A stretch of DNA of 64,000 nucleotides from an uncultured cyanobacterium. GTDB taxonomy: Bacteria > Cyanobacteriota > Vampirovibrionia > Gastranaerophilales > Gastranaerophilaceae. Position numbers and translations under genes: made by a program. Under the pieces are notes generated by a model. That model saw only the letters and a list, made by a program, of their open reading frames with translations. It had not been told where the DNA came from and ran no database searches. Where the stretch lies: NCBI GenBank assembly GCA_902495705.1, contig CABUXT010000004.1, positions 47,176-111,175 on the forward strand, in the 5' to 3' direction. Below are positions 9,292 to 17,784 of this stretch, one piece after another (within the stretch, counting starts at the first letter, position 1; each line of letters starts with the position of its first letter).

Positions 9292-9326
9292 AAAGAGCTC
9301 TTGTCGATATTGGCAAGAGTTCTTTT
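9292..9326 (+). terminator. Terminator after metK
   Basis: A 12-base stem (AAAGAGCTCTTG with CAAGAGTTCTTT, one G-U pair), 10-base loop and T-run. Confidence 0.85.
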
Positions 9327-9341
9327 CTTGTATAAATAAGA

Positions 9342-9373
9342 AAACGCCAAACAAATTTTATTTGTTTGGCGTT
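9342..9373 (-). terminator. Terminator after the 9396 gene, probably bidirectional
   Basis: A perfect 15-base stem (AAACGCCAAACAAAT and its complement) 23 bases after the stop of the minus-strand gene. A-rich and T-rich arms could serve both strands. Confidence 0.85.
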
Positions 9374-9395
9374 TCTGTGTTCTTCTAGCAAAATA

Positions 9396-11495
9396 TTACT
9401 TATGTTTTTTAGATTCTAAAACGGTCAATTCATCTGCCAATTTATCTAGTTGTGCATTTAATTGAGCGTTGTCTTTTTTCAATGTTGCAACTCGATTTTT
9501 GTCAGATTCAATTCTGTTGGCAATTTTAGAAACTTTTGTATTTAACTCTTTAACTGCGTTAATTGCTGCATATAACATTTCATCCCAACGGATTTTATAG
9601 TACCCATCGTCACCTTTGACAACGGCATTTGGAAATACCATCTTCAAATCCTGCGCGATAACACCAACATGAGGAAGTTTGTTAGGGTCATTTTTGAATG
9701 TGTAATTATATACATTTAACTTTTTGATTTCAGCTAAACCACCGGTGAACTTTTCACCAACATTTTTCAACCTGATATCAGAAGACAACATTGGACAACA
9801 TGACGCATTTCCATAAAGGTGGGCGTACGGTCTATCTGTCCCCGGATAATTTGCATCTAAACCGCTATCGGTACCTTTAGCATAACGCTCTAAAGTAATA
9901 TCTCGGGAATAAGACCCATCTTTATATTTAGCCGGTGCACCACTTTCATTATTATCTTCTAAACCATTATTCTTGTCCATTTTTGTAGCCCAGTCATAAG
10001 ATTTACTTGACTTGTAATCTGTACCGGTATATTTGAATTGAGTATGATTAGAATTTGGTTCATCACCAACAGCAGTACAAACACAGTTTGGACGTATATC
10101 ATCAGTTACATGCCATTTCCAACCTTTGCAATAACCTCTTGAACGTCCAGTTCTATAAATACCATCGTACCCGGCAAATAGCATAACTCTACCACTGCCA
10201 CCACTTGACATACTATGTTCAACAAGCTTAAATCCAACCAAGCCTTTTCTTAATTTTTCTGCCGGTTTTGAACCATTTATTTGACGAATCATATATGATT
10301 CAAAGTATGACTGCCCACGAACAATTAAATTACCGTTAATTACAACAGATTCATCACCTGTGTTAAGAGTAATCTTTTTGTTAGCTGTTTTTCTATTATG
10401 AACCTCTAAAACTGCACTCGGAGCATAAGTTTGGTCCATATCATCTTTTTGTTCAGGAACTGTACCAATCAAAACAACTTCATCTTCAGGGTCCGTACCC
10501 TTAAATGGAGCAGCAGTAGTTCCTGTACCTGCATTATAACCAATACATGTAACATATCCGACATTTTCACCGGCACCATTACAAGAATTTGCACCTATTG
10601 CTGTATTATATGAGCCCTTAATTAAAGAAGCCATTGCATTATAACCTAATGCAGTGTTTCCATAACCTGAGGTCAAACTGTTTAATGCATAGTTACCAAC
10701 AGCAGTATTCATAGTGCCTGCACTCGATTTTTCTAAGATGTGATTACCGACAGCAACATTGGCATTTCCAGTACCACTACCTGCCATAGTATAAGACCCA
10801 ACACCCGTATTCATAGAACCAGTATTACCTGAACCTGCATTATAACCAACAAAAGTATTTCTATCAAATGTTGTTATTGATTTACCTGCATTATAACCAA
10901 TAGCAGTGTTATACCCACCCGTAGTAACAGATTTCAATGCATTATATCCAACTGCAGTATTCCCAATACCAGCAGTAACACCAAGACCTGTTGTTAAACT
11001 TGACAAAGAATTTGCACCAAAAGAGGTATTAGCATCATTATTTTTGCCCAATTCTGAATAAGTGCCACCAATGAGCATATTATTATTACCGGCAAACAAT
11101 GAACCCACAAGTTCACCTGCTGCAGAATTTGTACTTGGAGCATACCTAAATTGAATCTGATTTTGTGGTTTACCAACACTTAAATTATCAGATGCACGTA
11201 TAACTAATTTTGAATACAAAATATTGTTATTTCCATCTTTTACTGCATTTTGAACATCTAGCGAGTTTGTTGGTGTAATTCCGATAAAAGCCTGAGCTGT
11301 CTGCTTTTTACTTAACGAATCATAATATGCATCATATTCATTATCACCTGGAACATAAGACCATACATCATCAATTCCACCAGCTGTATATCTCCTTGTA
11401 AAAATAGGAGCAAAAGCAGCCATTAATACTGTTAATGTAGCTAACAGCACCATAACTTCTGCCAATGTAAAACCTTTACGTTTATTATATTTCAT
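9396..11495 (-). CDS. Pilin-like anchored fibre with YadA-type head repeats and S74 chaperone domain (copy 2)
   Basis: A 699-residue protein with the same order of parts as the 6082 product. It has a canonical prepilin leader KRKG/FTLAE and helix ending APIFTRR, then a shared domain ('SKLVIRASDN...QIQFRY'). About a dozen 'NTAVGYNAL'-type repeats (roughly residues 155-345) follow, then a Cys-containing insert, and a C-terminal S74 domain. There SDIRLK supplies Ser572 and Lys577, with 'GVIAQDL' and a coiled-coil tail. The start was set at ATG 11495 because GGAG lies 8 bases before it; an upstream ATG at 11507 overlaps that site. It is translated right after the 11507 gene, so the pair is one operon. 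Confidence 0.8.
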   Translation of the reverse strand: MKYNKRKGFTLAEVMVLLATLTVLMAAFAPIFTRRYTAGGIDDVWSYVPGDNEYDAYYDSLSKKQTAQAFIGITPTNSLDVQNAVKDGNNNILYSKLVIRASDNLSVGKPQNQIQFRYAPSTNSAAGELVGSLFAGNNNMLIGGTYSELGKNNDANTSFGANSLSSLTTGLGVTAGIGNTAVGYNALKSVTTGGYNTAIGYNAGKSITTFDRNTFVGYNAGSGNTGSMNTGVGSYTMAGSGTGNANVAVGNHILEKSSAGTMNTAVGNYALNSLTSGYGNTALGYNAMASLIKGSYNTAIGANSCNGAGENVGYVTCIGYNAGTGTTAAPFKGTDPEDEVVLIGTVPEQKDDMDQTYAPSAVLEVHNRKTANKKITLNTGDESVVINGNLIVRGQSYFESYMIRQINGSKPAEKLRKGLVGFKLVEHSMSSGGSGRVMLFAGYDGIYRTGRSRGYCKGWKWHVTDDIRPNCVCTAVGDEPNSNHTQFKYTGTDYKSSKSYDWATKMDKNNGLEDNNESGAPAKYKDGSYSRDITLERYAKGTDSGLDANYPGTDRPYAHLYGNASCCPMLSSDIRLKNVGEKFTGGLAEIKKLNVYNYTFKNDPNKLPHVGVIAQDLKMVFPNAVVKGDDGYYKIRWDEMLYAAINAVKELNTKVSKIANRIESDKNRVATLKKDNAQLNAQLDKLADELTVLESKKHK

Positions 11496-11506
11496 CTTGT
11501 ACTCCA

Positions 11507-13495
11507 TTATTTTTCAAGTTTATCAATACGTTTTGAAATTTCTTTTATACGATTTTTAGTAGATTTTTGTTCTTTAGCCAACATAGTTGAATCTTTTTCA
11601 ACTGCATCAACAGAAGAATTCAATCCTGTGATTTTAGCATCCAAAGCCTTGACAGAATTAATTGTTACGTAGAACAATTCATCCCATCTGATAGATAAAT
11701 ATCCTTTATCATCTTTAGATACAGAATTTGGTAAATATTTTTCCAAATCCTGAGCAATTACACCTACTTGAGGTGTATTGTCTTTATCTGCTTTATATGT
11801 ATAGTTATATGGCATAACATACATAATTTTATCTAAAGCATCTTTATTAGTATAAATATCAGCCTTTAATCTTCTATCAGAAGTTTTTAAGTTCGGACAA
11901 ACACCTGAGTTTGAACAATTTAAAGAAGTTGTAGCTGTAAATAACCATGCTGAACCTGATGGAGGGTCTGGACTTCTGTATCTGCCACCATTTGATGGAG
12001 AAAAAGCATTTGAAATCCAACTACCCGGAGACCAAATTGCACCACCAGTAATCGCTGAAATAGCACCCCATAATGCGCCACCAATAACTGCAACATTAAA
12101 TAAGAAATTGAATAAATCAGCAATGACTTTACAACCGTTTTTACCACGCCATTTTTTACGACCTAAGCAACCATGTGAACAGTAATCCTGATTTTGAACT
12201 TTACCAGATGACGGAATTAAAGAATCATAAGCGACACTTTGAACAGCCTTATTATCTGTTCTAGGGAAATACATTCCACCTCGAACTACCAAGTTAGAGT
12301 TCAAAACAACAGTCGGTCCAACTTTAGGAGTTGCATCTAGGATTGGAGTTGCATTTATATTATGAACTTCCAATACGCTTTGCCCTCCAAAACCATTTGG
12401 AGTTCCACCTAAATATATATGGTCATACTTATCAGTTACAAATGATGTAGGAACAGTATAAGTACTTGTACCCATACTCATACCAGAGCCATAACCTAAA
12501 CAAGTTCGACTACCGTATCTTTTACCATCTGAACCAAGACCAACGGCTGAAGACATCGCAGAACATGCATTATAACCAACAGCAGTAATGGCTTTTGCAT
12601 TACTATCACCACCGGTATAAGAATAATAACCAACTATAGTATCCTCTACAGGATAATCTCCATAGTACAATGGTTGGTTGATAATTGTATTTTTTTCTGC
12701 ACTGGTTGATAAAATACCTGCAGTTGACACATTATGACCAGCAAAAACATTGTTTGAACCTGATGAAGTATCAATACCCAAAACGCCGGAACCAAGCGCA
12801 ACCGAAGATTGGATTCTCTTGCCATCATCTGTAGAATTGCCACGACCGGCACCTGTTCCAACAAATACACTATCATCACCTTCATCAGAGTCGCCACCTG
12901 CATATTGACCCGCATTAGCACCAATAGCAGTAAGACGAGCTGGATTGTTGCCTCCACCTCTGACGGCATTTGAACCTATTGCAGTTGTTCCACCGGCTTT
13001 AGCGACTTTTGTAAATGCCTCAGAACCTGCAACTGTATTCCATTCTGAATTATTTATAACTTTGTTATAGTTATTAGCTGAATTACCTTGAAGTTTATTA
13101 ACATGGAGCAAATTACCCTTATTATCAAAGGTCAGCAATCCGGTTATTGCACCATCACTTTCAGCACCATACCTGAACTGAATCATATTTTGGTTTTTAT
13201 TAGCTTTTATAATAGCTTTTGAATATGGCTCAAGATTAGCAGATAAACTACGCGGTTCTAAGCCAAAAAAGGCAGTAGAAGTAAGTGTTCTTTGCCCAGA
13301 GTCATAAAAGGCATCACGTTGTTCATCGTTATTAACAAATAACCATACAGGTTCATCACCAGAGGCATCACTCCCATGACGTTTAGTAAATATCGGTGCT
13401 AAGGCGGCAAACAGCACGGCAACGATTACCAATACGATTAATAACTCTGTCAGTGAGAAAGCTTTTAGCCTTTTTATAAATGAATTCATCCTCAT
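11507..13495 (-). CDS. Pilin-like anchored fibre with S74 chaperone domain (copy 3)
   Basis: A 662-residue member of the same family. It has the leader RLKA/FSLTE, a hydrophobic helix ending APIFTKR, the shared domain with MIQFRYG, and a diverged repeat region (about 165-370) with 'TAIGSNAV' and 'TAVGYNAC' units. Around residues 455-500 there is a Cys- and Gly-rich hydrophobic stretch absent from the other two copies. The S74 domain has SDRRLK (Ser539, Lys544), 'GVIAQDL' and a final coiled coil. ATG 13495 and ATG 13489 are both possible; GGAG is 4 or 10 bases away. It is first in an operon with the 9396 gene, driven by the promoter at 13530-13558. Confidence 0.75.
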   Translation of the reverse strand: MRMNSFIKRLKAFSLTELLIVLVIVAVLFAALAPIFTKRHGSDASGDEPVWLFVNNDEQRDAFYDSGQRTLTSTAFFGLEPRSLSANLEPYSKAIIKANKNQNMIQFRYGAESDGAITGLLTFDNKGNLLHVNKLQGNSANNYNKVINNSEWNTVAGSEAFTKVAKAGGTTAIGSNAVRGGGNNPARLTAIGANAGQYAGGDSDEGDDSVFVGTGAGRGNSTDDGKRIQSSVALGSGVLGIDTSSGSNNVFAGHNVSTAGILSTSAEKNTIINQPLYYGDYPVEDTIVGYYSYTGGDSNAKAITAVGYNACSAMSSAVGLGSDGKRYGSRTCLGYGSGMSMGTSTYTVPTSFVTDKYDHIYLGGTPNGFGGQSVLEVHNINATPILDATPKVGPTVVLNSNLVVRGGMYFPRTDNKAVQSVAYDSLIPSSGKVQNQDYCSHGCLGRKKWRGKNGCKVIADLFNFLFNVAVIGGALWGAISAITGGAIWSPGSWISNAFSPSNGGRYRSPDPPSGSAWLFTATTSLNCSNSGVCPNLKTSDRRLKADIYTNKDALDKIMYVMPYNYTYKADKDNTPQVGVIAQDLEKYLPNSVSKDDKGYLSIRWDELFYVTINSVKALDAKITGLNSSVDAVEKDSTMLAKEQKSTKNRIKEISKRIDKLEK

Positions 13496-13504
13496 CAAAC
13501 TCCA

Positions 13505-13528
13505 AATACTATAATCAATTATAGTATT
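13505..13528. promoter_or_regulatory. 24-base perfect palindrome beside the 11507 promoter
   Basis: AATACTATAAT and ATTATAGTATT flank a two-base centre, directly downstream of the -10 box. It could be an operator or a 5' hairpin in the mRNA. Confidence 0.55.
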
Positions 13529-13529
13529 A

Positions 13530-13558
13530 ATTATACCATATACGAGTAAGCTTTTCAA
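13530..13558 (-). promoter_or_regulatory. Promoter of the 11507-9396 operon (TTGAAA-17-TATAAT)
   Basis: On the minus strand TTGAAA (13553-13558) and a consensus TATAAT (13530-13535) lie 17 bases apart, about 35 bases before the start codon. Confidence 0.8.
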
Positions 13559-13652
13559 TATTCTTCACACTTTTAGTAAAAAATCTTACAATTGCTTAAA
13601 TCACTAAATTTTCAGAGAATTACAAAACTTTACATACCAACATCATTTAATA

Positions 13653-13661
13653 TGCTAATAT
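13653..13661 (+). promoter_or_regulatory. Extended -10 giving a leaderless MFS mRNA
   Basis: TGC-TAATAT ends 6 bases before the ATG at 13668, and there is no Shine-Dalgarno. Transcription would start at or next to the A of the start codon. Confidence 0.5.
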
Positions 13662-13667
13662 TTTATT

Positions 13668-15056
13668 ATGAGCACTACAAATATTAAATGGATAATGTGT
13701 ATACTGATAATTATCGGCAATTTCCTCGGCATGTTAGATTCAAGCACGGTGAATCTTGCACTATACCCAATAGCTCAAGGTTTGCATGTAAATTTGACAG
13801 AAGTTCAGTGGGTTATCATTGCATACATGCTTGTTCTTACTGTATTTTTACCGTTTTTTGGCAAACTCGGTGACATTTTTCCGAAAAACAAAGTTTACAG
13901 TGCAGGATTTTTAATTTTTGCAATCGGCGCAATTTTAAACTCAACAACAAATAATTTTTACACATTATTAGCTTATCGATGTTTAGAGGCTTCAGGCGCG
14001 TCAATTATGATTGCGAACGGTCCGGCTGTCATTGCGACACTTTTCCATGGGGAAGCCAGAGGAAAAGCTCTGGGAATCAATGCATGTATTGTGGCAATTG
14101 GTGGTATGAGCGGCCCTGCTGTCGGTGGTTTTTTAATTAATGCTTTTGACTGGCATGCGATATTTTTACCGTCAGTTCCAATTGCCTTAATCGGCGCATA
14201 TTTATCCTACAAATTACTCCCAAAATTCACAAAGAAAAAGCAGTTCAAATTTGATTATCGAGGATTTATATATTTTTCAATCGCATTATTTGCACTACTA
14301 CTTGCGATTTCTGAAGGTCACACTTGGGGTTGGAAATCTCTAAGAATCATAGTATTAGGCGTTATGACATTAATTTTTGGCGGACTATTTTATTTTAGGG
14401 ACAGCAAAATCAATTATCCGCTAATCAATTTTAAGATGTTCAAAATTAAGACATTTACATTTGGAAATATCGCTGTCATGACATCTTATATGTGCATGTT
14501 TACAAATGGGATTTTGTTGCCGTTATTCTTGCAAGAAATCGTAAAATATAACGCATTTTTAACAGGTTTGCTAATTTTACCTTATTCAATCGCGTCATCT
14601 GCTGTAGCACCTTTTGCAGGAAGTTATGCAGGCAAAAACGGTAGCAGAGGTTTAACAATTGCAGGTCCTTGTATTTATATTCTAGCATTGATAATTTTCA
14701 CAACGTTTAACCCATCAACACCAATGTGGGAAATAGTTTTAGCATCTGTGATTATGGGAATAGGCAACGGATGTTTTCAATCCCCTTCAAATAACGCAAT
14801 TATCACTTGCGTAAACAAAGATGAACTCGGTATCGCAAGTGGCATTCTATCCCTATCAAGAAATCTTGGGAATATCTTGGGAGTAGCAGTTACAATTACA
14901 TTATTTGACAGTTTCAGAAACCTTTTGGTTGAAGAAGGGATTAAATACCAAACGGCATTTTTAACTTCATACCACTGGACAATGTGTTTTGGTATAGCTT
15001 TTGGACTTACATGTTTAATTTGTTCTGCTATTGCTTATGCTCCTGAAAAAGCATAG
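13668..15056 (+). CDS. MFS drug exporter of the DHA2 (EmrB/QacA) type
   Basis: A 462-residue inner-membrane protein with about 12-14 predicted membrane spans. The first span carries LDSSTVNLALYPI, the DHA2 signature (LD.TIVNVALP), and motif A follows at GKLGDIFPKNK. Such pumps use the proton gradient to export amphipathic drugs or metabolites; the substrate cannot be told from sequence. No membrane-fusion or outer-membrane partner is adjacent. The start ATG 13668 has no ribosome-binding site but an extended -10 box just before it, which suggests a leaderless mRNA. A 9-base AT-rich inverted repeat lies after the stop and overlaps the next gene's ribosome site. Confidence 0.88.
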   Translation: MSTTNIKWIMCILIIIGNFLGMLDSSTVNLALYPIAQGLHVNLTEVQWVIIAYMLVLTVFLPFFGKLGDIFPKNKVYSAGFLIFAIGAILNSTTNNFYTLLAYRCLEASGASIMIANGPAVIATLFHGEARGKALGINACIVAIGGMSGPAVGGFLINAFDWHAIFLPSVPIALIGAYLSYKLLPKFTKKKQFKFDYRGFIYFSIALFALLLAISEGHTWGWKSLRIIVLGVMTLIFGGLFYFRDSKINYPLINFKMFKIKTFTFGNIAVMTSYMCMFTNGILLPLFLQEIVKYNAFLTGLLILPYSIASSAVAPFAGSYAGKNGSRGLTIAGPCIYILALIIFTTFNPSTPMWEIVLASVIMGIGNGCFQSPSNNAIITCVNKDELGIASGILSLSRNLGNILGVAVTITLFDSFRNLLVEEGIKYQTAFLTSYHWTMCFGIAFGLTCLICSAIAYAPEKA

Positions 15057-15065
15057 CAAATTATA

Positions 15066-15091
15066 TTTTTAGAAGTTTTATATTCTAAAAA
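15066..15091 (+). terminator. AT-rich hairpin between the MFS gene and the 15103 gene
   Basis: TTTTTAGAA and TTCTAAAAA form a 9-base stem. Its 3' arm runs into the AAAGGA ribosome site of the next gene, so it could act as a weak terminator or cover that site. Confidence 0.3.
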
Positions 15092-15102
15092 AGGACAAAA
15101 AC

Positions 15103-15819
15103 ATGATAAAACTAAGATTCACACCAAAGGAAATGAATGACCCTAGCAAGGCTTTTAACATTTTTCAAAATAAAGTAATTTCCAGCTCAAAAAGAAAAGA
15201 AGAAGTCGACGTCAAATCGTTTTATGCACAACTTGCAGGACTTGGTGACAGATTTGAAGAATGTTCTCAACGCGAAGTTATGAACAAAAATTCTAAAAGA
15301 CTTGCAGAAACTTTAGTAAGTTTAGGAAACGGAAAACTTGCAGGAGTTATTTACAGTTTTTTAATAAAACTTAATCACAACAAACCATCTCAAGTAGAAC
15401 AGTTGGCATATAACGGACTTGCTATTGCGAAAAGATTCAATGACCCAGTTCATATTATGGCAAGATGTGAAGATTTGAATAAAATATATTCAATAACTGA
15501 ACCTCAAGGACAAAAGCGTTTGCGACTTTTGTATGATGAAAAAAGAGCATTAAGTACAATTTGCAAAAATTATGACAAAGCGCAAGACAGATTTATGTCA
15601 ATCACTCGAAAAATGAAACCGCTGGATGCTTATCAACGCTTGCTTTGTCATGTAAAAATCAGAATTGCAAGAGCAGAAAAAAGAACAAATCCGAATCAAT
15701 CAATTTATGAACTTGAAACAGCAAAAGAAATTGCAAACGAACTGAAATCCGAAAAACTGTTAAAAATTATTAACAGCGTTATGGAAGATATTACTAATTC
15801 TGCTAACAAATTAATATAA
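15103..15819 (+). CDS. Unrecognised all-helical protein
   Basis: A 238-residue soluble protein that I do not recognise. It is rich in Lys, Arg and Glu and looks entirely alpha-helical, with helix pairs such as 'YNGLAIAKRFNDPVHIMARCEDLNKIY' that would suit a TPR-like solenoid. There is no signal peptide or membrane span, so it is probably cytoplasmic. The ATG at 15103 follows AAAGGAC with good spacing. It lies between the MFS exporter and typA, but typA has its own promoter, so a shared function is not implied. Confidence 0.7.
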   Translation: MIKLRFTPKEMNDPSKAFNIFQNKVISSSKRKEEVDVKSFYAQLAGLGDRFEECSQREVMNKNSKRLAETLVSLGNGKLAGVIYSFLIKLNHNKPSQVEQLAYNGLAIAKRFNDPVHIMARCEDLNKIYSITEPQGQKRLRLLYDEKRALSTICKNYDKAQDRFMSITRKMKPLDAYQRLLCHVKIRIARAEKRTNPNQSIYELETAKEIANELKSEKLLKIINSVMEDITNSANKLI

Positions 15820-15830
15820 TGTAAATAATA

Positions 15831-15859
15831 TTGAAATTATAATTTTTCTGATTTATGAT
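15831..15859 (+). promoter_or_regulatory. typA promoter (TTGAAA-17-TATGAT)
   Basis: TTGAAA at 15831-15836 and TATGAT at 15854-15859 with 17 bases between. A 6-base inverted repeat (AGTGTA...TACACT, 15863-15879) sits at the expected transcription start and could be an operator. Confidence 0.65.
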
Positions 15860-15908
15860 AAAAGTGTAAAAAGTACACTAAAATAAATATATGAATGGTA
15901 GGGAATGT

Positions 15909-17705
15909 ATGACTTGTAACGAAAATATAAGAAATATCGCGATTATTGCCCACGTTGACCACGGTAAAACTACTTTGGTTGACTGCTTGCTAAAGCAAGC
16001 CGGCGTTTTTCGTGAAAACCAACACGTAGAAGAACGTGTATTAGACAGTAATGATTTGGAAAGAGAACGTGGTATCACAATTCTTTCTAAAAACATTTCA
16101 ATTGATTATAAAGGTACAAAAATCAACGTAGTAGATACCCCTGGTCACGCCGACTTCGGTGGGGAAGTTGAACGAGTTTTGGGCATGGTTGATGGTGCAT
16201 TATTAATTGTCGATGCAGCAGAAGGTCCAATGCCTCAAACAAGATTTGTATTGTCAAAAGCTCTTGAACTTGGTCTAAAAATTATTGTTGTAATTAACAA
16301 AATTGATAAACCTGCAGCTGAACCATTAACAGCTTTAGACAAGGTTTTTGACCTATTTACAGAATTAACTGACAGAGAAGATTTAATTGACTTTCCTTTC
16401 ATTTTTGCAAGCAGTTTGAACGGATTTGCAATCAAAGACCTTGAAGACGAAAGAAAAGATATGGTACCTCTACTTGATAGCATTATTGAAAACATCAAAG
16501 CTCCTGAAGGGGATGAAAACGAACCATTCCAATTCAGAGCAACAACACTTGATTATAACGAATACGTTGGTAGAATCGTTATCGGCAGAATTGCACACGG
16601 CAAAATCAATTCTCAAGACCAAGTTTGTGTAATCCATGCAGACGGAAGTCAAGAAAGAGGAAAAGTTGTTAAATTATTTGGGTTCAAAGACTTAGGCAGA
16701 GTTGAAATCGAAAGCGCATCAGCAGGTGATATCGTAGGTATTGCAGGTTTTGCAGATATCCAAATCGGTGAAACAATTTGTGACCCTGTTAATCCAAAAG
16801 CTCTTCCGCTTATCAAAGTTGACGAACCTACATTACAAATGAATTTCTCTGTAAATGACAGCCCATTTGCAGGTACAGAAGGTAAATTTGTAACATCAAG
16901 ACAAATCAGAAAACGTTTATACAGCGAACTTGAAAAGAACGTAAGTTTGAGAGTTGAAGACACCGATTCTACAGACTGTTTCAAAGTTTCAGGTCGTGGT
17001 GAACTTCACTTGAGTATTCTTATCGAAACAATGAGACGTGAAGGTTATGAGTTTGCAGTATCAAAACCGGAAGTAATTTATAAAACTATCAACGGTGAAC
17101 ACTGTGAACCTTACGAAAACTTAATTATCGATGTTCCTGAAGAATATGCAGGCAGTGCAATCGAAAGATTATCTGCAAGAAAAGCTGAAATGAAAGATAT
17201 GCAAACTTCAAAAGGAAGAACAAATCTTACATTCCACATTCCTGCAAGAGGACTTATCGGTTTCAGAAGTGAATTTATCAGAATGACAAGAGGTGAAGGT
17301 ATTATGTACCACACATTCCTTCACTACAGACCTTATGCAGGCGATATTCCTCGTCAAAGAAGCGGGTCAATCATCGCATTTGAACAAGGTGAAGCAATTC
17401 CTTACGCTTTGGCTCAATTTGAAGATAGAGGCGTATTCTTTATCACTCCGAAAACTAAAGTTTATAGAGGTATGATTATCGGTGAATGTAACAGACCGCA
17501 AGATATCCAAGTAAACATCTGCAAAACCAAAAAACTCACAAACATGAGAAGTTCAACAGCAGACGTTATGGTAACACTTCAAGCACCTAAGATTTTATCT
17601 CTTGAAGAGGCTCTTGAATACTTGGGAGATGATGAATTGCTTGAAATCACTCCTGAAAACTTCAGATTGCGTAAAGCAGACTTAACAAGAAAAATTTATA
17701 ACTAA
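15909..17705 (+). CDS. typA: Ribosome-associated GTPase TypA/BipA
   Basis: A 598-residue translational GTPase related to EF-G that binds the 70S ribosome and supports subunit assembly and growth under stress. The P-loop AHVDHGKT is at residues 14-21, then RGITILSKN (switch I), DTPGHADFGGEVER (switch II) and NKIDKP. The C-terminal EF-G-like domains end with the TypA-specific part (GLIGFRSEF and 'MRSSTADVMVTL'). ATG 15909 was taken because TAGGGA lies 4-5 bases before it; ATG 15891 is in frame but lacks a ribosome site. It is a single-gene unit with a strong terminator. Confidence 0.96.
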   Translation: MTCNENIRNIAIIAHVDHGKTTLVDCLLKQAGVFRENQHVEERVLDSNDLERERGITILSKNISIDYKGTKINVVDTPGHADFGGEVERVLGMVDGALLIVDAAEGPMPQTRFVLSKALELGLKIIVVINKIDKPAAEPLTALDKVFDLFTELTDREDLIDFPFIFASSLNGFAIKDLEDERKDMVPLLDSIIENIKAPEGDENEPFQFRATTLDYNEYVGRIVIGRIAHGKINSQDQVCVIHADGSQERGKVVKLFGFKDLGRVEIESASAGDIVGIAGFADIQIGETICDPVNPKALPLIKVDEPTLQMNFSVNDSPFAGTEGKFVTSRQIRKRLYSELEKNVSLRVEDTDSTDCFKVSGRGELHLSILIETMRREGYEFAVSKPEVIYKTINGEHCEPYENLIIDVPEEYAGSAIERLSARKAEMKDMQTSKGRTNLTFHIPARGLIGFRSEFIRMTRGEGIMYHTFLHYRPYAGDIPRQRSGSIIAFEQGEAIPYALAQFEDRGVFFITPKTKVYRGMIIGECNRPQDIQVNICKTKKLTNMRSSTADVMVTLQAPKILSLEEALEYLGDDELLEITPENFRLRKADLTRKIYN

Positions 17706-17724
17706 TAACACTAAATAAATATCG

Positions 17725-17753
17725 AAACCCCTGAGTTATTCACTCAGGGGTTT
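17725..17753. terminator. Bidirectional terminator between typA and dnaX
   Basis: A 12-base stem (AAACCCCTGAGT and its complement) with a 5-base loop between convergent genes. T-rich sequence follows on both strands. Confidence 0.85.
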
Positions 17754-17784
17754 CTGTTTAAAAAGTTATATTTTATAAAATCAA

